From positions 372,001 to 436,000 of the forward strand of contig NZ_JACGZW010000008.1 in NCBI RefSeq assembly GCF_014145675.1: a DNA stretch of 64,000 bases. The letters are read 5' to 3'. Shown one piece after another: positions 9,039 to 17,090 of this stretch. How positions within the stretch are numbered: the first letter of the stretch is position 1; every line of letters starts with the position of its first letter. The stretch comes from Amycolatopsis dendrobii. GTDB lineage: Bacteria > Actinomycetota > Actinomycetes > Mycobacteriales > Pseudonocardiaceae. Under the pieces are notes generated by a model. It was not told the DNA's origin. It did not search any database and worked only from the letters and a program-made list of their open reading frames with translations. The translations under genes and the position numbers were made by a program.

Positions 9039-9827
9039 ATGGAAGGAGACGCCGACATCGCGCGCACCGCCGCCCTGTTCGCCGATCCGGCGCGGGTCCG
9101 CGTGCTGATGGCGCTGGCGGACGGCCGGTCGCTGGCCGCGTCCGTGCTGGCCGGCGAAGCGGGCCTGACCGCGCAGGGCGTGAGCGCGCACCTGTCGAAA
9201 CTGCTGGCCGCGGGGCTGGTGACGGCGGAAAAGTCGGGCAGGCACCGGTTCTACCGCATCGCCGGCGCGGCCCCGGATCTGCTGGAAGCCCTCGCCCGGC
9301 ACTCCCCCGCGCGCCCCGTCCGCTCGCTGCGGGAAGGCACGCGCGCGGAAGCCTTGCGCACCGCGAGACTGTGCTACGACCATGTCGCCGGACGCCTCGG
9401 CGTGGCCGTCACGGCCGCCTTGCTCGACCGCGGCGCACTGGCCACTGTGGACGGCGACCCGACCACCCAGCGACGGCCCGGGGACCGGATTTCCTCCCAG
9501 CTGCAAGAACATCCGTACGTGCTGGGACCTGCTGCCGACGACGTGTTCGCGGCGTTGGGCGTGGATGTCGCAGCGGCCGCGGAGAGCCGACGACCGCTGC
9601 TGCGGTTCTGTCTGGATTGGACAGAGCAACGCCACCACCTCGCCGGGGCCCTGGGCGCGGCGGTGACCCGACGATTCATGGACGCGGGATGGCTCCGCTC
9701 GCGCGCGAAGGCACACCGAGCGGTTCAACTCACCGAAACCGGCGCGAAGGTGCTTGAGGAGGTGCTGGGCGTCAGCGATGCGCCGCGGCCAGCACCGCGT
9801 CCGGACCGCACCGCGCGCACGGCGTGA
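9039..9827 (+). CDS. ArsR-type winged-helix transcriptional regulator
   Basis: A 262-residue regulator. Residues about 5-80 form a winged helix: DIARTAALFADPARVRVLMALADG then LTAQGVSAHLSKLLAAGLVTAEKSGRHRFYRI. The C-terminal 180 residues are longer than in simple ArsR repressors and contain several conserved histidines and a cysteine (LCYDHVAGRLG, LDWTEQRHHLAGALG), plausibly a ligand-sensing domain. ATG 9039 follows GGAGG. It faces the MFS exporter across a 64-bp intergenic region, the usual arrangement of an efflux pump and its repressor. Its last 56 bp overlap the 3' end of the convergent membrane-protein gene. Confidence 0.85.
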   Translation: MEGDADIARTAALFADPARVRVLMALADGRSLAASVLAGEAGLTAQGVSAHLSKLLAAGLVTAEKSGRHRFYRIAGAAPDLLEALARHSPARPVRSLREGTRAEALRTARLCYDHVAGRLGVAVTAALLDRGALATVDGDPTTQRRPGDRISSQLQEHPYVLGPAADDVFAALGVDVAAAAESRRPLLRFCLDWTEQRHHLAGALGAAVTRRFMDAGWLRSRAKAHRAVQLTETGAKVLEEVLGVSDAPRPAPRPDRTARTA

Positions 9828-10380
9828 AACCGAGCTGCCGTGCCTCGCCGACGCCGATCGGGATCGTGTCGCGGCCGGACAGCCAGCCGCAGTCCACCAG
9901 GTGGTAGCGCGGGTACTCGTCGACGACCACGACCTCGTCCTCGAGTTCCTTGACCACCTCGAGGTCCTCCGGCGCGGTCTCCTCCACGCCGGGCGGCGTG
10001 TCGCGGACCGCCTTCGCCTCGGACTTGGGTCCGGCTTCCCCGGCGGGCTTCTCGATCTCCGGTTCCGGCACGTCCGCCGGATCGCCCAGCTCGCCCGTCG
10101 CCGGGATCAGCGCGGTCTGCTCGGCGTCCTCCTCGGCCGGAGTCTCCTCGCCCTTCTCCTCCGCCGCGTCCGCGTCCGCATCGGATTCGGCCGAGTCCTC
10201 CTCCGAGCCGGTGTCCGCGTCCGCGCGCTTGCGCCGGCGCAGCCAGTCGACGAGCAGAAGAAGCCCGGCGAGCACGGAGAGGCCGATGGAAACCCAGGCC
10301 CACAGAGAGGTGCCCGTGACGAGCGCCGTGACGAGCAGCCCGAGAGCCGCCAGCACCAGAAGGAGGACGATGTAGAGCAC
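9772..10380 (-). CDS. Membrane-anchored acidic protein with a C-terminal Cys/His cluster
   Basis: A 202-residue protein, not assigned to a named family with certainty. Two transmembrane helices lie in residues 1-48 (MLYIVLLLVLAALGLLV, then WVSIGLSVLAGLLLLVDWL), followed by a basic RRRKR stop-transfer and a long Asp/Glu-rich linker. The C-terminus has a compact module with YHLVDC, then an EARQLGF segment and PCARC; this spacing recalls small Ada-like metal-binding folds, which is inference. GTG 10380 is the first start. It lies directly downstream of wag31. The gene's 3' end overlaps the convergent regulator by 56 bp. Confidence 0.72.
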   Translation of the reverse strand: MLYIVLLLVLAALGLLVTALVTGTSLWAWVSIGLSVLAGLLLLVDWLRRRKRADADTGSEEDSAESDADADAAEEKGEETPAEEDAEQTALIPATGELGDPADVPEPEIEKPAGEAGPKSEAKAVRDTPPGVEETAPEDLEVVKELEDEVVVVDEYPRYHLVDCGWLSGRDTIPIGVGEARQLGFTPCARCGPDAVLAAAHR

Positions 10381-10484
10381 GCTGAATTACAACACGCGCC
10401 GCCCGGTTTCCCGCTGCGACCCGCCCACGCGGCGTACCCCGCCGGTTCCCCACCGTGGCGGCGCCGGACCCGGACACGCCGAAA

Positions 10485-10515
10485 CCCCGCCGGGTCGGAA
10501 GGTCATCCGGCGGGG
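10485..10515 (-). terminator. Terminator after wag31
   Basis: CCCCGCCGG (10485-10493) and CCGGCGGGG (10507-10515) form a 9-bp perfect stem with a 13-nt loop. It lies 18 bp past the wag31 stop codon. Confidence 0.65.
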
Positions 10516-10532
10516 TGCGTACGGCGGTTCGG

Positions 10533-11384
10533 TCAGCCGGCCTCGGCGCGCGGGCCGAACGAGTAGCCCTGGCCGCTGCTTCCGGTCGAGGACTGGCTCG
10601 AACCCGAGGACGCCGACGCCGGGGCCGCGGAGCCCCGGTCGTCGAGCTCGCGCAGCTGGGACTCGAGGAAGCCGCGCAGCCGGGTGCGGTATTCGCGCTC
10701 GATCGTGCGGAGTTCCTCGATCTTCTTGCCCAGAGCGCCCTTCTCGGCGTTCAGGTTGTTCATCGTCTCGGTGTACTTGCGCTGCGACTCGCGTTCCATG
10801 GTGGTCGCCTTGTCGCGCGCCTGGCGCTCCAGCGTCTCGGCGCGCGTGCGCGCGTCGTTCAGCATCGTCTCGGCGCGCGTGCGCGCCTCGTTCACCATCG
10901 AGTCGGACTTCGCCCGGGCGTCGGACAGCAGCTGCTCGGACTTGGTCCGCGCCTCCGCCAGCATCCCGTCGGACTCGGTCTTCGCCTCGGCGGTGAGCCG
11001 GTCGGCCATTTCCTGCGCCAGGCCGAGCACCTTGGCCGCCTGGACGTTCGGCTCGCCGCTGTCGGGGACCATCGAGTGCGCCTGGGTCTGCTCCATCGCC
11101 GAAGCGGGCGGCGGCACCGGGGCGAGCCGCCGCGACGGCTCGGGGTCGCGGCCCGGCGGCGGGCCGGCGACCTTCGCGTTCTCGAGCTCCGAGCGGGTCG
11201 ACTCGAGCTCGGAGTCGAGCTGCTCGACCTGCTGGCGCAGCTCGTTGTTGTCCTCGATCAACCGGGCAAGCTCGGTCTCCACCAGGTCGAGGAACGCGTC
11301 CACCTCGTCCTCGTTGTAGCCCCTCTTGCCGATGGGCGGCTTGCTGAACGCGACGTTATGCACGTCAGCGGGGGTCAACGACAT
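10533..11384 (-). CDS. wag31: DivIVA/Wag31 polar growth protein
   Basis: A 283-residue coiled-coil scaffold that marks negatively curved membrane at the poles and directs tip growth. The N-terminal DivIVA signature is clear: LTPADVHNVAFSKPPIGKRGYNEDEVDAFLDLVE. Next come a first coiled coil (LARLIEDNNELRQQVEQLDSELE), a proline-rich linker (about 72-95) and a long second coiled coil with heptad-like KSEQLLSDARAKSDSMVNEAR repeats. The tail is Ser/Gly-rich, ending SFGPRAEAG. ATG 11384 follows GAGGTGATCTG. The position at the end of the ftsZ-sepF-yggT series is standard for actinobacteria. Confidence 0.96.
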   Translation of the reverse strand: MSLTPADVHNVAFSKPPIGKRGYNEDEVDAFLDLVETELARLIEDNNELRQQVEQLDSELESTRSELENAKVAGPPPGRDPEPSRRLAPVPPPASAMEQTQAHSMVPDSGEPNVQAAKVLGLAQEMADRLTAEAKTESDGMLAEARTKSEQLLSDARAKSDSMVNEARTRAETMLNDARTRAETLERQARDKATTMERESQRKYTETMNNLNAEKGALGKKIEELRTIEREYRTRLRGFLESQLRELDDRGSAAPASASSGSSQSSTGSSGQGYSFGPRAEAG

Positions 11385-11438
11385 CAGATCACCTCACGCA
11401 CTCCATGGCCTGCAAGGACACACCCGGGTTTTCCCCGA

Positions 11439-11729
11439 TCACCTGGGTGTCAGTTGCATCGCGAAGAACACAACCAACAGCAGCACCATAATCGACAAGT
11501 CCAGTCCTACGCCGCCGATCCGGACCATCGGAATGATCCTGCGGAACAACCGCACCGGCGGGTCGGTCACTGTGTAGATGGTCTCGAGCGTCACCGCAAC
11601 CCCTCCGGCGGGACGCCATTCCCGTGCGAAAGTCCGCACGAGCTCGACCACGATCCGGGCCGTGAGCAGCAGCCAGAAGGCAAACAGCACGTACCAGATC
11701 GCAAGCCACACAGCATTCACGGCGACCAC
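11439..11729 (-). CDS. YggT family membrane protein
   Basis: A 96-residue protein with two membrane helices (WLAIWYVLFAFWLLLTARIVVEL and LDLSIMVLLLVVFFAMQL) separated by the conserved YggT loop (TVTDPPVRLFRRIIPMVRIGG). The family sits between sepF and divIVA in most Gram-positive genomes; its biochemical role is unsettled. GTG 11729 is used as start; an in-frame GTG nine bases later is an alternative. It probably belongs to the sepF-yggT-wag31 transcript. Confidence 0.9.
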   Translation of the reverse strand: MVAVNAVWLAIWYVLFAFWLLLTARIVVELVRTFAREWRPAGGVAVTLETIYTVTDPPVRLFRRIIPMVRIGGVGLDLSIMVLLLVVFFAMQLTPR

Positions 11730-11826
11730 TCTAGCGGGGGACGGCCGGATTGGGCGCGACCAGCCGCCCCGAGGGCGACATAGTCGACAAAATCACGTCT
11801 GGCTGCGCCCAGCGGTCCGGCCGTGT

Positions 11827-12399
11827 TCACCCGCGCAGGAACAATCCGCCCTCGGCGATCCGCCTGCGGTCCTCGGCGGTCACGTCCACATCGGGCGGTG
11901 AGAGAAGGAACACCTTGTTGGTGACCTTGTCCATCGACCCCCGCACGGCGAACGCCAGCCCCGCCGCGAAGTCCACGATCCGCTTGGCGTCCGCGTTGTC
12001 CATCTCGGTGAGGTTGATGATCACCGGGATGCCCTCGCGGTAGTGCTCGCCGATCGCCCGCGCCTCGATGTAGCTCGTCGGGTGCAGCGTGGTGATCCGG
12101 CTGAGCGGGTCCCGGGCCGGCGCGGCGACCGGTTCGGCGACCGGCCGCAGCCGGGCGACCGGCTCCGGCTGGCGGTCCACGGCGAGCGCGCCGTGCGTCG
12201 CGGGCTCGGCCGCCATCGACCGCGACCGCACGCGCGCGGCCGGTTCGTCGTAAGCCTCTTCGACGTCGCGGTAGCGCGCCCGGGACCGCGCCGGCGGCTG
12301 GTCGTAGCCGTCGTCGTATTCGTCGTAACCGTCGTCGTAGCCGTCTTCGTCCGCGGGCACCATCCCGAAGTAGGCCTTCAGCTTCTGCAGCGCGCTCAT
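11827..12399 (-). CDS. sepF: Cell division protein SepF
   Basis: A 190-residue FtsZ membrane anchor. The N-terminus MSALQKLKAYFGMVP is the amphipathic membrane-binding helix. It is followed by an acidic/tyrosine-rich linker with DGYDDGYDEYDDGYD repeats and a longer low-complexity Pro/Arg region. The folded core begins near residue 103: HPTSYIEARAIGEHYREGIPVIINLTEMDNADAKRIVDFAAGLAFAVRGSMDKVTNKVFLLSP, the FtsZ-binding dimer domain. In organisms without ftsA, SepF is the main tether of the Z ring. ATG 12399 begins the conserved helix. Confidence 0.96.
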   Translation of the reverse strand: MSALQKLKAYFGMVPADEDGYDDGYDEYDDGYDQPPARSRARYRDVEEAYDEPAARVRSRSMAAEPATHGALAVDRQPEPVARLRPVAEPVAAPARDPLSRITTLHPTSYIEARAIGEHYREGIPVIINLTEMDNADAKRIVDFAAGLAFAVRGSMDKVTNKVFLLSPPDVDVTAEDRRRIAEGGLFLRG

Positions 12400-12481
12400 A
12401 GCCTCTCCCTAGCCCTTTGCCGCTCCCGCACCGTTGTGCCCCGCCCGGCCGGACACGAAACGTGACCACCGGGCGGACTCC

Positions 12482-13225
12482 CTACGGCGAGGCTAAACCG
12501 CGCCCGCCGAGCAACGCGGTTCCGACACGCACACACGTCGAGCCGTGCCGGATCGCCTGGTCCAGATCATGGCTCATTCCGGCGGAGACGTCAGCCGCTT
12601 CCGGATACCGGGCCCGGACTCTTTCCGCCGCGTGGGACAGGCGGGCAAAAGCGGTGCCCGGGTCCTCCCCTAACGGGGCCACGGCCATCACGCCTCGCAA
12701 CCGCAGCTCCCCCGTGTGGGCGATGCGGTCGGCGAGGGCGTCGAGCTCCTCGAGCGGGGTCCCGCCGCGCGCGACGTCGCCGTCGAGGCTCACCTGGACC
12801 AGTACGTCGAGCGGTCCGGTCCGCTCCCCCGACTCCTGCGCGGCGGCGACCGCGCGGGCGAGGGCGTCGGCGAGCCGCGCCGAGTCGACCGACTGGACCT
12901 CGGCCGCCCAGCGCACGACCGACCGCGCCTTGTTCCGCTGCAGCCGCCCGACCATGTGCCAGCGCGGGGCCGCTTCCGGGCGCAGCTGCGCGACCTCGGC
13001 CGCCTTCGGACCTGCTTCCTGGTCGCGGTTCTCGGCGAGGTTCAGCAGCCCGAGGTCGGTCAGCAACGCGGCGTCGGCCGCCGGGAAGGTCTTGGTGACG
13101 CCCAGCAACCGCACCTCGTCGCGGGAGCGGCCGGCCGCCGCGCAGGCGTTCGCGATGCGCTCCTCGACCGCGGCCAGCGCCGCCGCCAGCTCCGCCCGCC
13201 GCTGGTCTGCCGGGTCCCCGGTCAC
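12482..13225 (-). CDS. YggS/PLPBP family PLP-binding protein
   Basis: A 247-residue pyridoxal-phosphate-binding protein of the fold-type III (alanine racemase-like) YggS family, which works in vitamin B6 and amino acid homeostasis rather than as a known enzyme. The PLP lysine is K45 in RLLGVTKTFP. Also visible are the ENRDQEA/KAAEV segment, WHMVGRLQRNKA and the C-terminal GMSHDLDQAIRHGSTCVRVGTALLG (phosphate binding). The GTG at 13225 overlaps the pgeF stop by 4 bp, supporting translational coupling. Placement between sepF and pgeF is typical of actinobacteria. Confidence 0.93.
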   Translation of the reverse strand: MTGDPADQRRAELAAALAAVEERIANACAAAGRSRDEVRLLGVTKTFPAADAALLTDLGLLNLAENRDQEAGPKAAEVAQLRPEAAPRWHMVGRLQRNKARSVVRWAAEVQSVDSARLADALARAVAAAQESGERTGPLDVLVQVSLDGDVARGGTPLEELDALADRIAHTGELRLRGVMAVAPLGEDPGTAFARLSHAAERVRARYPEAADVSAGMSHDLDQAIRHGSTCVRVGTALLGGRGLASP

Positions 13226-13935
13226 GCCTTCTCCTCTTCCAGCCAGGTGATGCCTGCGATGCGGCCGGTGGTGCCGTCGCGGCGGAAGCTGAACAACGTC
13301 TTGTCCTCCGCCGTGCACCGCGGATCCGCGCCGACGCGTCCGACGCCCAGGTCGGCCAGCTGCCGCCAGAGCCCGGCGCGCAGGTCCAGACCGGTCGTGC
13401 CCTTGCGCGTTTCGCAGGCGCTGCCGGGCAGATGTTTCTCGACGTCCGCGGCCATCGCGGCCGGGACCTCGTAGCAGTCGCCGCAGATCGCCGGGCCCAG
13501 CAACGCCTCGACCCGGCCCGGTTCGGCGCCGAGTTCGCGCATCGCCTCCAGCGCGGCGGGCACCACGCCGACGCGCGCGCCGACCCGGCCCGCGTGCACC
13601 GCGGCGACGACGCCCGCTTCCGGATCCGCCATGAGCACCGGAACGCAGTCCGCGACCAGCACCACGAGCGCGACGCCCGGACGATCGGTCACCAGCGCGT
13701 CGGTCGCTTCGGCGGCAGAGGTCTCGGTGCCGTCCACGACGGTCGCGGTGCGGCCGTGCACCTGCTCCATCCAGGCCAGCTTGTCCTCGGCGAGACCGAG
13801 CTCGGACGCCAGCCGCTTGCGGTTGGCGTAGACGTCGCCCGCGTCGTCGCCGACGTGGTCGCCGAGGTTGAAACTCTCGTACGGCGGCCGGGAAGCCCCG
13901 CCCGCCCTGGTCGTGACCACTCGTCGTACTCGCAC
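13222..13935 (-). CDS. pgeF: Peptidoglycan-editing factor PgeF (YfiH/DUF152 family)
   Basis: A 237-residue Cu/Zn-binding protein of the YfiH family, called PgeF for its proposed role in removing misincorporated amino acids from muropeptides and also described as polyphenol-oxidase-like. The three metal ligands are in place: His in WMEQVHGRT, Cys in VLVADCVPVLMAD and His in AAVHAGRVGARVG, with PAICGDCYEVP further on. GTG 13935 (VRVRRVVTTRAGG) begins the conserved N-terminus; the frame stays open upstream, but that region holds palindromic repeats rather than conserved coding sequence. It ends inside the yggS start. Confidence 0.88.
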   Translation of the reverse strand: MRVRRVVTTRAGGASRPPYESFNLGDHVGDDAGDVYANRKRLASELGLAEDKLAWMEQVHGRTATVVDGTETSAAEATDALVTDRPGVALVVLVADCVPVLMADPEAGVVAAVHAGRVGARVGVVPAALEAMRELGAEPGRVEALLGPAICGDCYEVPAAMAADVEKHLPGSACETRKGTTGLDLRAGLWRQLADLGVGRVGADPRCTAEDKTLFSFRRDGTTGRIAGITWLEEEKA

Positions 13936-13983
13936 CCCGCCATCCTGCCAAAAACCGCGGCGGCCGCCGGGGCGAGCCTCGTG

Positions 13984-14020
13984 CGCGGCGATGCCGGCGC
14001 TAACCGGGATCGCCACTCCG
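13984..14020. repeat. GTGAGTGG-family palindrome, copy 1 (degenerate)
   Basis: GGCGATGCCGG (13987-13997) and CCGGGATCGCC (14004-14014) form an imperfect inverted repeat. The same core occurs at 14061-14108, 40448-40491, 40541-40584 and 45463-45510. Confidence 0.6.
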
Positions 14021-14060
14021 CCGCAGCAGCCGGCTTGGCCCGGGCGAGTCGGGTCCGGGC

Positions 14061-14108
14061 CCTCGTGAGTGGTTTGTGCCGGCGCTAACCGGGATCGCCG
14101 CTCACGAG
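14061..14108. repeat. GTGAGTGG-family palindrome, copy 2
   Basis: Outer arms CCTCGTGAG and CTCACGAGG enclose a GCCGGCGCTAACCGG core. It lies between ftsZ and pgeF, immediately before the ftsZ terminator hairpin. Confidence 0.65.
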
Positions 14109-14118
14109 GGTCCGGACA

Positions 14119-14159
14119 CGGCAACGGCCGCCCCGAACGTGTCGGGACGGCCGTTGCCG
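14119..14159 (-). terminator. Terminator after ftsZ
   Basis: CGGCAACGGCCG (14119-14130) pairs perfectly with CGGCCGTTGCCG (14148-14159), and an inner CCCGA/TCGGG extends the stem. It follows the ftsZ stop by about 20 bp and suggests pgeF is not simply read through from ftsZ. Confidence 0.75.
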
Positions 14160-14178
14160 GAAACGGAAAGCGGACGGA

Positions 14179-15495
14179 TCAGCGCCGCATGAAGGGCGGC
14201 ACGTCCACGTCGTCGTCGGTCGGGTCGTCGTGGACCGTCGTCGGGCGGCTCGGCAGGCCGCCCGTCGCGGAGCCCGAGCCGATCGGCGAATAGCCGCGCG
14301 AGCCGCCGCCCGGTTGGGGCAGGCCGCCCGGCGGGGTGCCGGCGCCCGGCTGCGGCAGGCCGGAGGGCGGGGTCCTCGGCGGAGCCACCGGGTAGCCGGA
14401 GCTGCCCGCCGGCGGCACCGGCGTGGCCCCGGTCTGCGGCGGGGTCTGCGCGGCCGAGCCGCCGCCGACCTGGCCCGCCGCGGCGGACGCGGTGCCGTTG
14501 CCCTGTTTGCCGCCGAACGCGGGCGGGTCGAGTTTCTTGTGGGTGGGCGCGCCCGCGTCGAACCCGGCCGCGATCACCGTGACGCGGACCTCGTCGCCGA
14601 GGGAGTCGTCGATGATCGTGCCGAAGATGATGTTCGCGTCCGGGTGCGCCGATTCCTGCACGAGCGACGCGGCCTCGTTGATCTCGAACAGCCCGAGGTC
14701 CGATCCGCCCGCGATGGACAGCAGCGCGCCGTGCGCCCCGTCCATCGACGCTTCCAGCAGCGGCGAGTTGATCGCCTTCTCGGCGGCCTGTATCGCCCGT
14801 CCCTCGCCGCGTGCGGAGCCGATGCCCATCAGCGCGGAGCCCGCGCCGGACATGACGCTCTTGACGTCGGCGAAGTCCAGGTTGATGAGGCCGGGCGTGG
14901 TGATCAGGTCGGTGATGCCCTGGACACCGGAGAGCAGCACCTCGTCGGCGGAGCGGAACGCGTCCATCAGGGACACGCCGATGTCGCCGAGCTGCAGCAG
15001 CCGGTCGTTCGGGATCACGATCAGCGTGTCGCACTCGTTGCGCAGCTGCTGGATGCCCTCTTCGGCCTGCTTGCCGCGGCGTTTGCCCTCGAAGGTGAAC
15101 GGGCGGGTCACCACGCCGATCGTGAGCGCGCCGAGCTTGCGGGCGATCTGCGCGACGACCGGCGCGCCGCCGGTGCCGGTGCCGCCGCCCTCGCCCGCGG
15201 TCACGAACACCATGTCGGCGCCCTTGATGACCTCTTCGATCTCCTCGCGGTGGTCCTCGGCCGCCTTCTGCCCCACCTCGGGGGCGGCTCCGGCGCCGAG
15301 TCCGCGGGTCAGTTCCCGGCCGATGTCGAGCTTGACGTCGGCGTCGGACATGAGCAGTGCCTGCGCGTCGGTGTTCACCGCGATGAACTCGACACCCTTG
15401 AGGCCGACCTCGATCATCCGGTTCACGGCGTTCACGCCGCCGCCGCCGATGCCGACGACCTTGATCACCGCAAGGTAGTTGTGCGGGGGCGTCAT
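14179..15495 (-). CDS. ftsZ: Cell division GTPase FtsZ
   Basis: A 438-residue tubulin homologue that polymerises into the Z ring. Landmarks: GIGGGGVNAVNRM (15-27), the tubulin signature GGGTGTGGAP (103-112), and the T7 synergy loop LINLDFADVK. A long Gly/Pro/Thr-rich linker follows residue 325. The C-terminal peptide DDDVDVPPFMRR is the conserved tail that binds SepF and FtsW. ATG 15495 (MTPPHNYLAVIKVVGIG) follows AGGAAGG. The gene is separated from ftsQ by about 9 kb of unrelated genes, whereas the two are adjacent in most actinobacteria. Confidence 0.98.
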   Translation of the reverse strand: MTPPHNYLAVIKVVGIGGGGVNAVNRMIEVGLKGVEFIAVNTDAQALLMSDADVKLDIGRELTRGLGAGAAPEVGQKAAEDHREEIEEVIKGADMVFVTAGEGGGTGTGGAPVVAQIARKLGALTIGVVTRPFTFEGKRRGKQAEEGIQQLRNECDTLIVIPNDRLLQLGDIGVSLMDAFRSADEVLLSGVQGITDLITTPGLINLDFADVKSVMSGAGSALMGIGSARGEGRAIQAAEKAINSPLLEASMDGAHGALLSIAGGSDLGLFEINEAASLVQESAHPDANIIFGTIIDDSLGDEVRVTVIAAGFDAGAPTHKKLDPPAFGGKQGNGTASAAAGQVGGGSAAQTPPQTGATPVPPAGSSGYPVAPPRTPPSGLPQPGAGTPPGGLPQPGGGSRGYSPIGSGSATGGLPSRPTTVHDDPTDDDVDVPPFMRR

Positions 15496-15578
15496 CGGGT
15501 CCGCCTTCCTGATCGTGATGTGCACATGCCGCCCGCCGGGGCCGGAAACCCTCAACCTCAACCCGAGAGTGAGAGTTA

Positions 15579-15597
15579 TGTCAACCACCGGCGTCAA
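15579..15597 (-). promoter_or_regulatory. Possible ftsZ promoter elements
   Basis: About 85-100 bp upstream of ftsZ, the minus strand has TTGACG (15597-15592) and TTGACA (15584-15579), followed by TAACTC and a GGTTGAGGTTGAGGGTT direct-repeat tract. Either hexamer could be a -35; no perfectly spaced -10 was identified, so the exact promoter is unresolved. Confidence 0.4.
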
Positions 15598-15649
15598 GGC
15601 AGGACGGTAGGCGCCGCGCAAGCTCTAATCCAGTAGCCACGCCGTGAGC

Positions 15650-15666
15650 GGCAAAGGTGTTTTGCC
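15650..15666 (-). terminator. Weak terminator-like hairpin after rskA
   Basis: GGCAAA and TTTGCC with a 5-nt loop, read on the minus strand, lie about 60 bp past the rskA stop and upstream of ftsZ. The stem is short and the assignment tentative. Confidence 0.35.
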
Positions 15667-15723
15667 ACAACGCGAAGCCGCGCGCAAGGCCGGAACCCGC
15701 CGCGAGGCCTGGCGCGCGGTCTG

Positions 15724-16485
15724 CTATGCGGGCACCGAAGCGACCAGCACCACGTCCTTCGACGGCTTCCCCGACGGCGACCCGCCGGCCTGCTCCACGC
15801 TCACCGCGAACTGCTGCGCACCGGCCAGCCCGTCCGCCACGACCAGCGAACCCGACGGTCCCCCGGGCAGCAGGCCGGCCGGCCGCGGCGCGAGGTCCGG
15901 GCCCATCAGCCAGGCCTCGTAGACCTGCCCGGACTGGACCGGCGGCAGCCCGGACTGCATGAACATCACGCGGTCGAGTTTCCGCGAAACCACCACCGTG
16001 CCCCCGCCCCCGCGCGGCGACGCGACGTGCGAGGTCTGGCTGTCCGGCGCGGTGAGCAATTCGGCCACCGGCAGGTAGCGTTCGCGCGCGGCGTCCAATT
16101 CGGACTGTGCGCTGTTCAGCTGGCTGCTGGTATGCAGCGCGATCCCGCCGAACACGCCGGCCAGAGCGAGCCCGACGACAGCGGCCGCGGCGGCGATGAG
16201 CATCGGCCAGCGGCGCGGTCCGCGCAGGCGCGGTTCCCCGGAACCGGTCAGCGGCGGCAGCTGGCGCGTCGTGCGCATTTCCGCCAGCACCCGGTCCTTG
16301 AGCCCGGACGGCGGCTGTTCGTCCATCGCCGCGCCGAGCCGGGCCGCGGTCTCGCTCAGTTCCCGCACTTCCTGCGCGCAGGCTTCGCATTGTTCGAGGT
16401 GACGGCGGAACTGGGCCCGCTCGACCTCCGACAGCGCGTCGAGCGCGTACGCGCCGGCCAACGTGTGCATCTCCGGACTGGTCAC
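15724..16485 (-). CDS. rskA: Anti-sigma-K factor (RskA-like)
   Basis: A 253-residue single-pass membrane protein that would hold SigK inactive. The cytoplasmic N-terminus has an anti-sigma fold with HLEQCEACAQEV (H-x3-C-x2-C, zinc-anti-sigma type), then a TM helix (about 100-122, MLIAAAAAVVGLALAGVFGGIAL). The extracytoplasmic domain contains the RskA signature VYEAWLMGPDLAPRPAGLLPGG. GTG 16485 overlaps the sigK stop by 4 bp. In mycobacteria RskA is released by regulated intramembrane proteolysis; the same is inferred here. Confidence 0.9.
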   Translation of the reverse strand: MTSPEMHTLAGAYALDALSEVERAQFRRHLEQCEACAQEVRELSETAARLGAAMDEQPPSGLKDRVLAEMRTTRQLPPLTGSGEPRLRGPRRWPMLIAAAAAVVGLALAGVFGGIALHTSSQLNSAQSELDAARERYLPVAELLTAPDSQTSHVASPRGGGGTVVVSRKLDRVMFMQSGLPPVQSGQVYEAWLMGPDLAPRPAGLLPGGPSGSLVVADGLAGAQQFAVSVEQAGGSPSGKPSKDVVLVASVPA

Positions 16486-17090
16486 GCCGTCACCCCCAGG
16501 CAGTCGCGCAGCCGGATCAACCCGTCGCGCAGTCTGGTCTTGACCGTCCCCTGCGGCGTGTCCAGCACGTCGGCGACCTCGCGATAGGTGTAGCCCTGGT
16601 AGTACGCCAGCAGGACGGATTCCCGCTGCAATTCGGTGAGCGTTTTCAGGCAGCGCCGCACCTGCGAGCGTTCCAGCCGGGTCGCGACGGATTCGGCGAC
16701 CTCGTCGAACGGCCGCCCGCGCGCGGCTTCGAAAGTCGCTTTCCGCTCGCGTTCGGTGCTCGCCCTCGCCGACCGGACCCGGTCGACCGCTCGGCGGTGC
16801 GCGAGCGTCATCGCCCAGTTCAGGACGCTGCCCTTCGCCGGCGAATAGCGCGTCGCGGTCTTCCACAACTCCACGAGCACCTCCTGCGCGACCTCCTCGG
16901 ACTGCGCGGGGTCCCGCACGATGCGGCGGACGAGCCCGTAGACGGGACCGGCGAGCTGATCGTAGAGCCGTTCGAAGGCGCGTTCGTCCCCCTTCGCGAC
17001 CAGCGCCATGAGTTCTTCGGCGCTGGTCGGCGGCACCGCGGAGAGCCGGTCCGCCGGGCGTGCGCTCTCTTCCCGTGCGCTCTCATCCAT
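16482..17090 (-). CDS. sigK: ECF sigma factor SigK-like
   Basis: A 202-residue ECF sigma factor. Region 2 is at about 24-95 (FERLYDQLAGPVYGLVRRIVRDPAQSEEVAQEVLVELW, then NWAMTLAHRRAVDRVR). Region 4 is at about 140-195 (LTELQRESVLLAYYQGYTYREVADVLDTPQGTVKTRLRDGLIRLR). It is followed by rskA with a 4-bp overlap. Neighbours match the mycobacterial sigK locus (amine oxidase, DUF1365, cyclopropane synthase, DUF1295), which is why SigK is favoured over other ECF groups. The ATG lies 8 bp inside the end of the DUF1365 gene, so the minus-strand genes form one operon driven by a SigK-like promoter. Confidence 0.9.
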   Translation of the reverse strand: MDESAREESARPADRLSAVPPTSAEELMALVAKGDERAFERLYDQLAGPVYGLVRRIVRDPAQSEEVAQEVLVELWKTATRYSPAKGSVLNWAMTLAHRRAVDRVRSARASTERERKATFEAARGRPFDEVAESVATRLERSQVRRCLKTLTELQRESVLLAYYQGYTYREVADVLDTPQGTVKTRLRDGLIRLRDCLGVTA

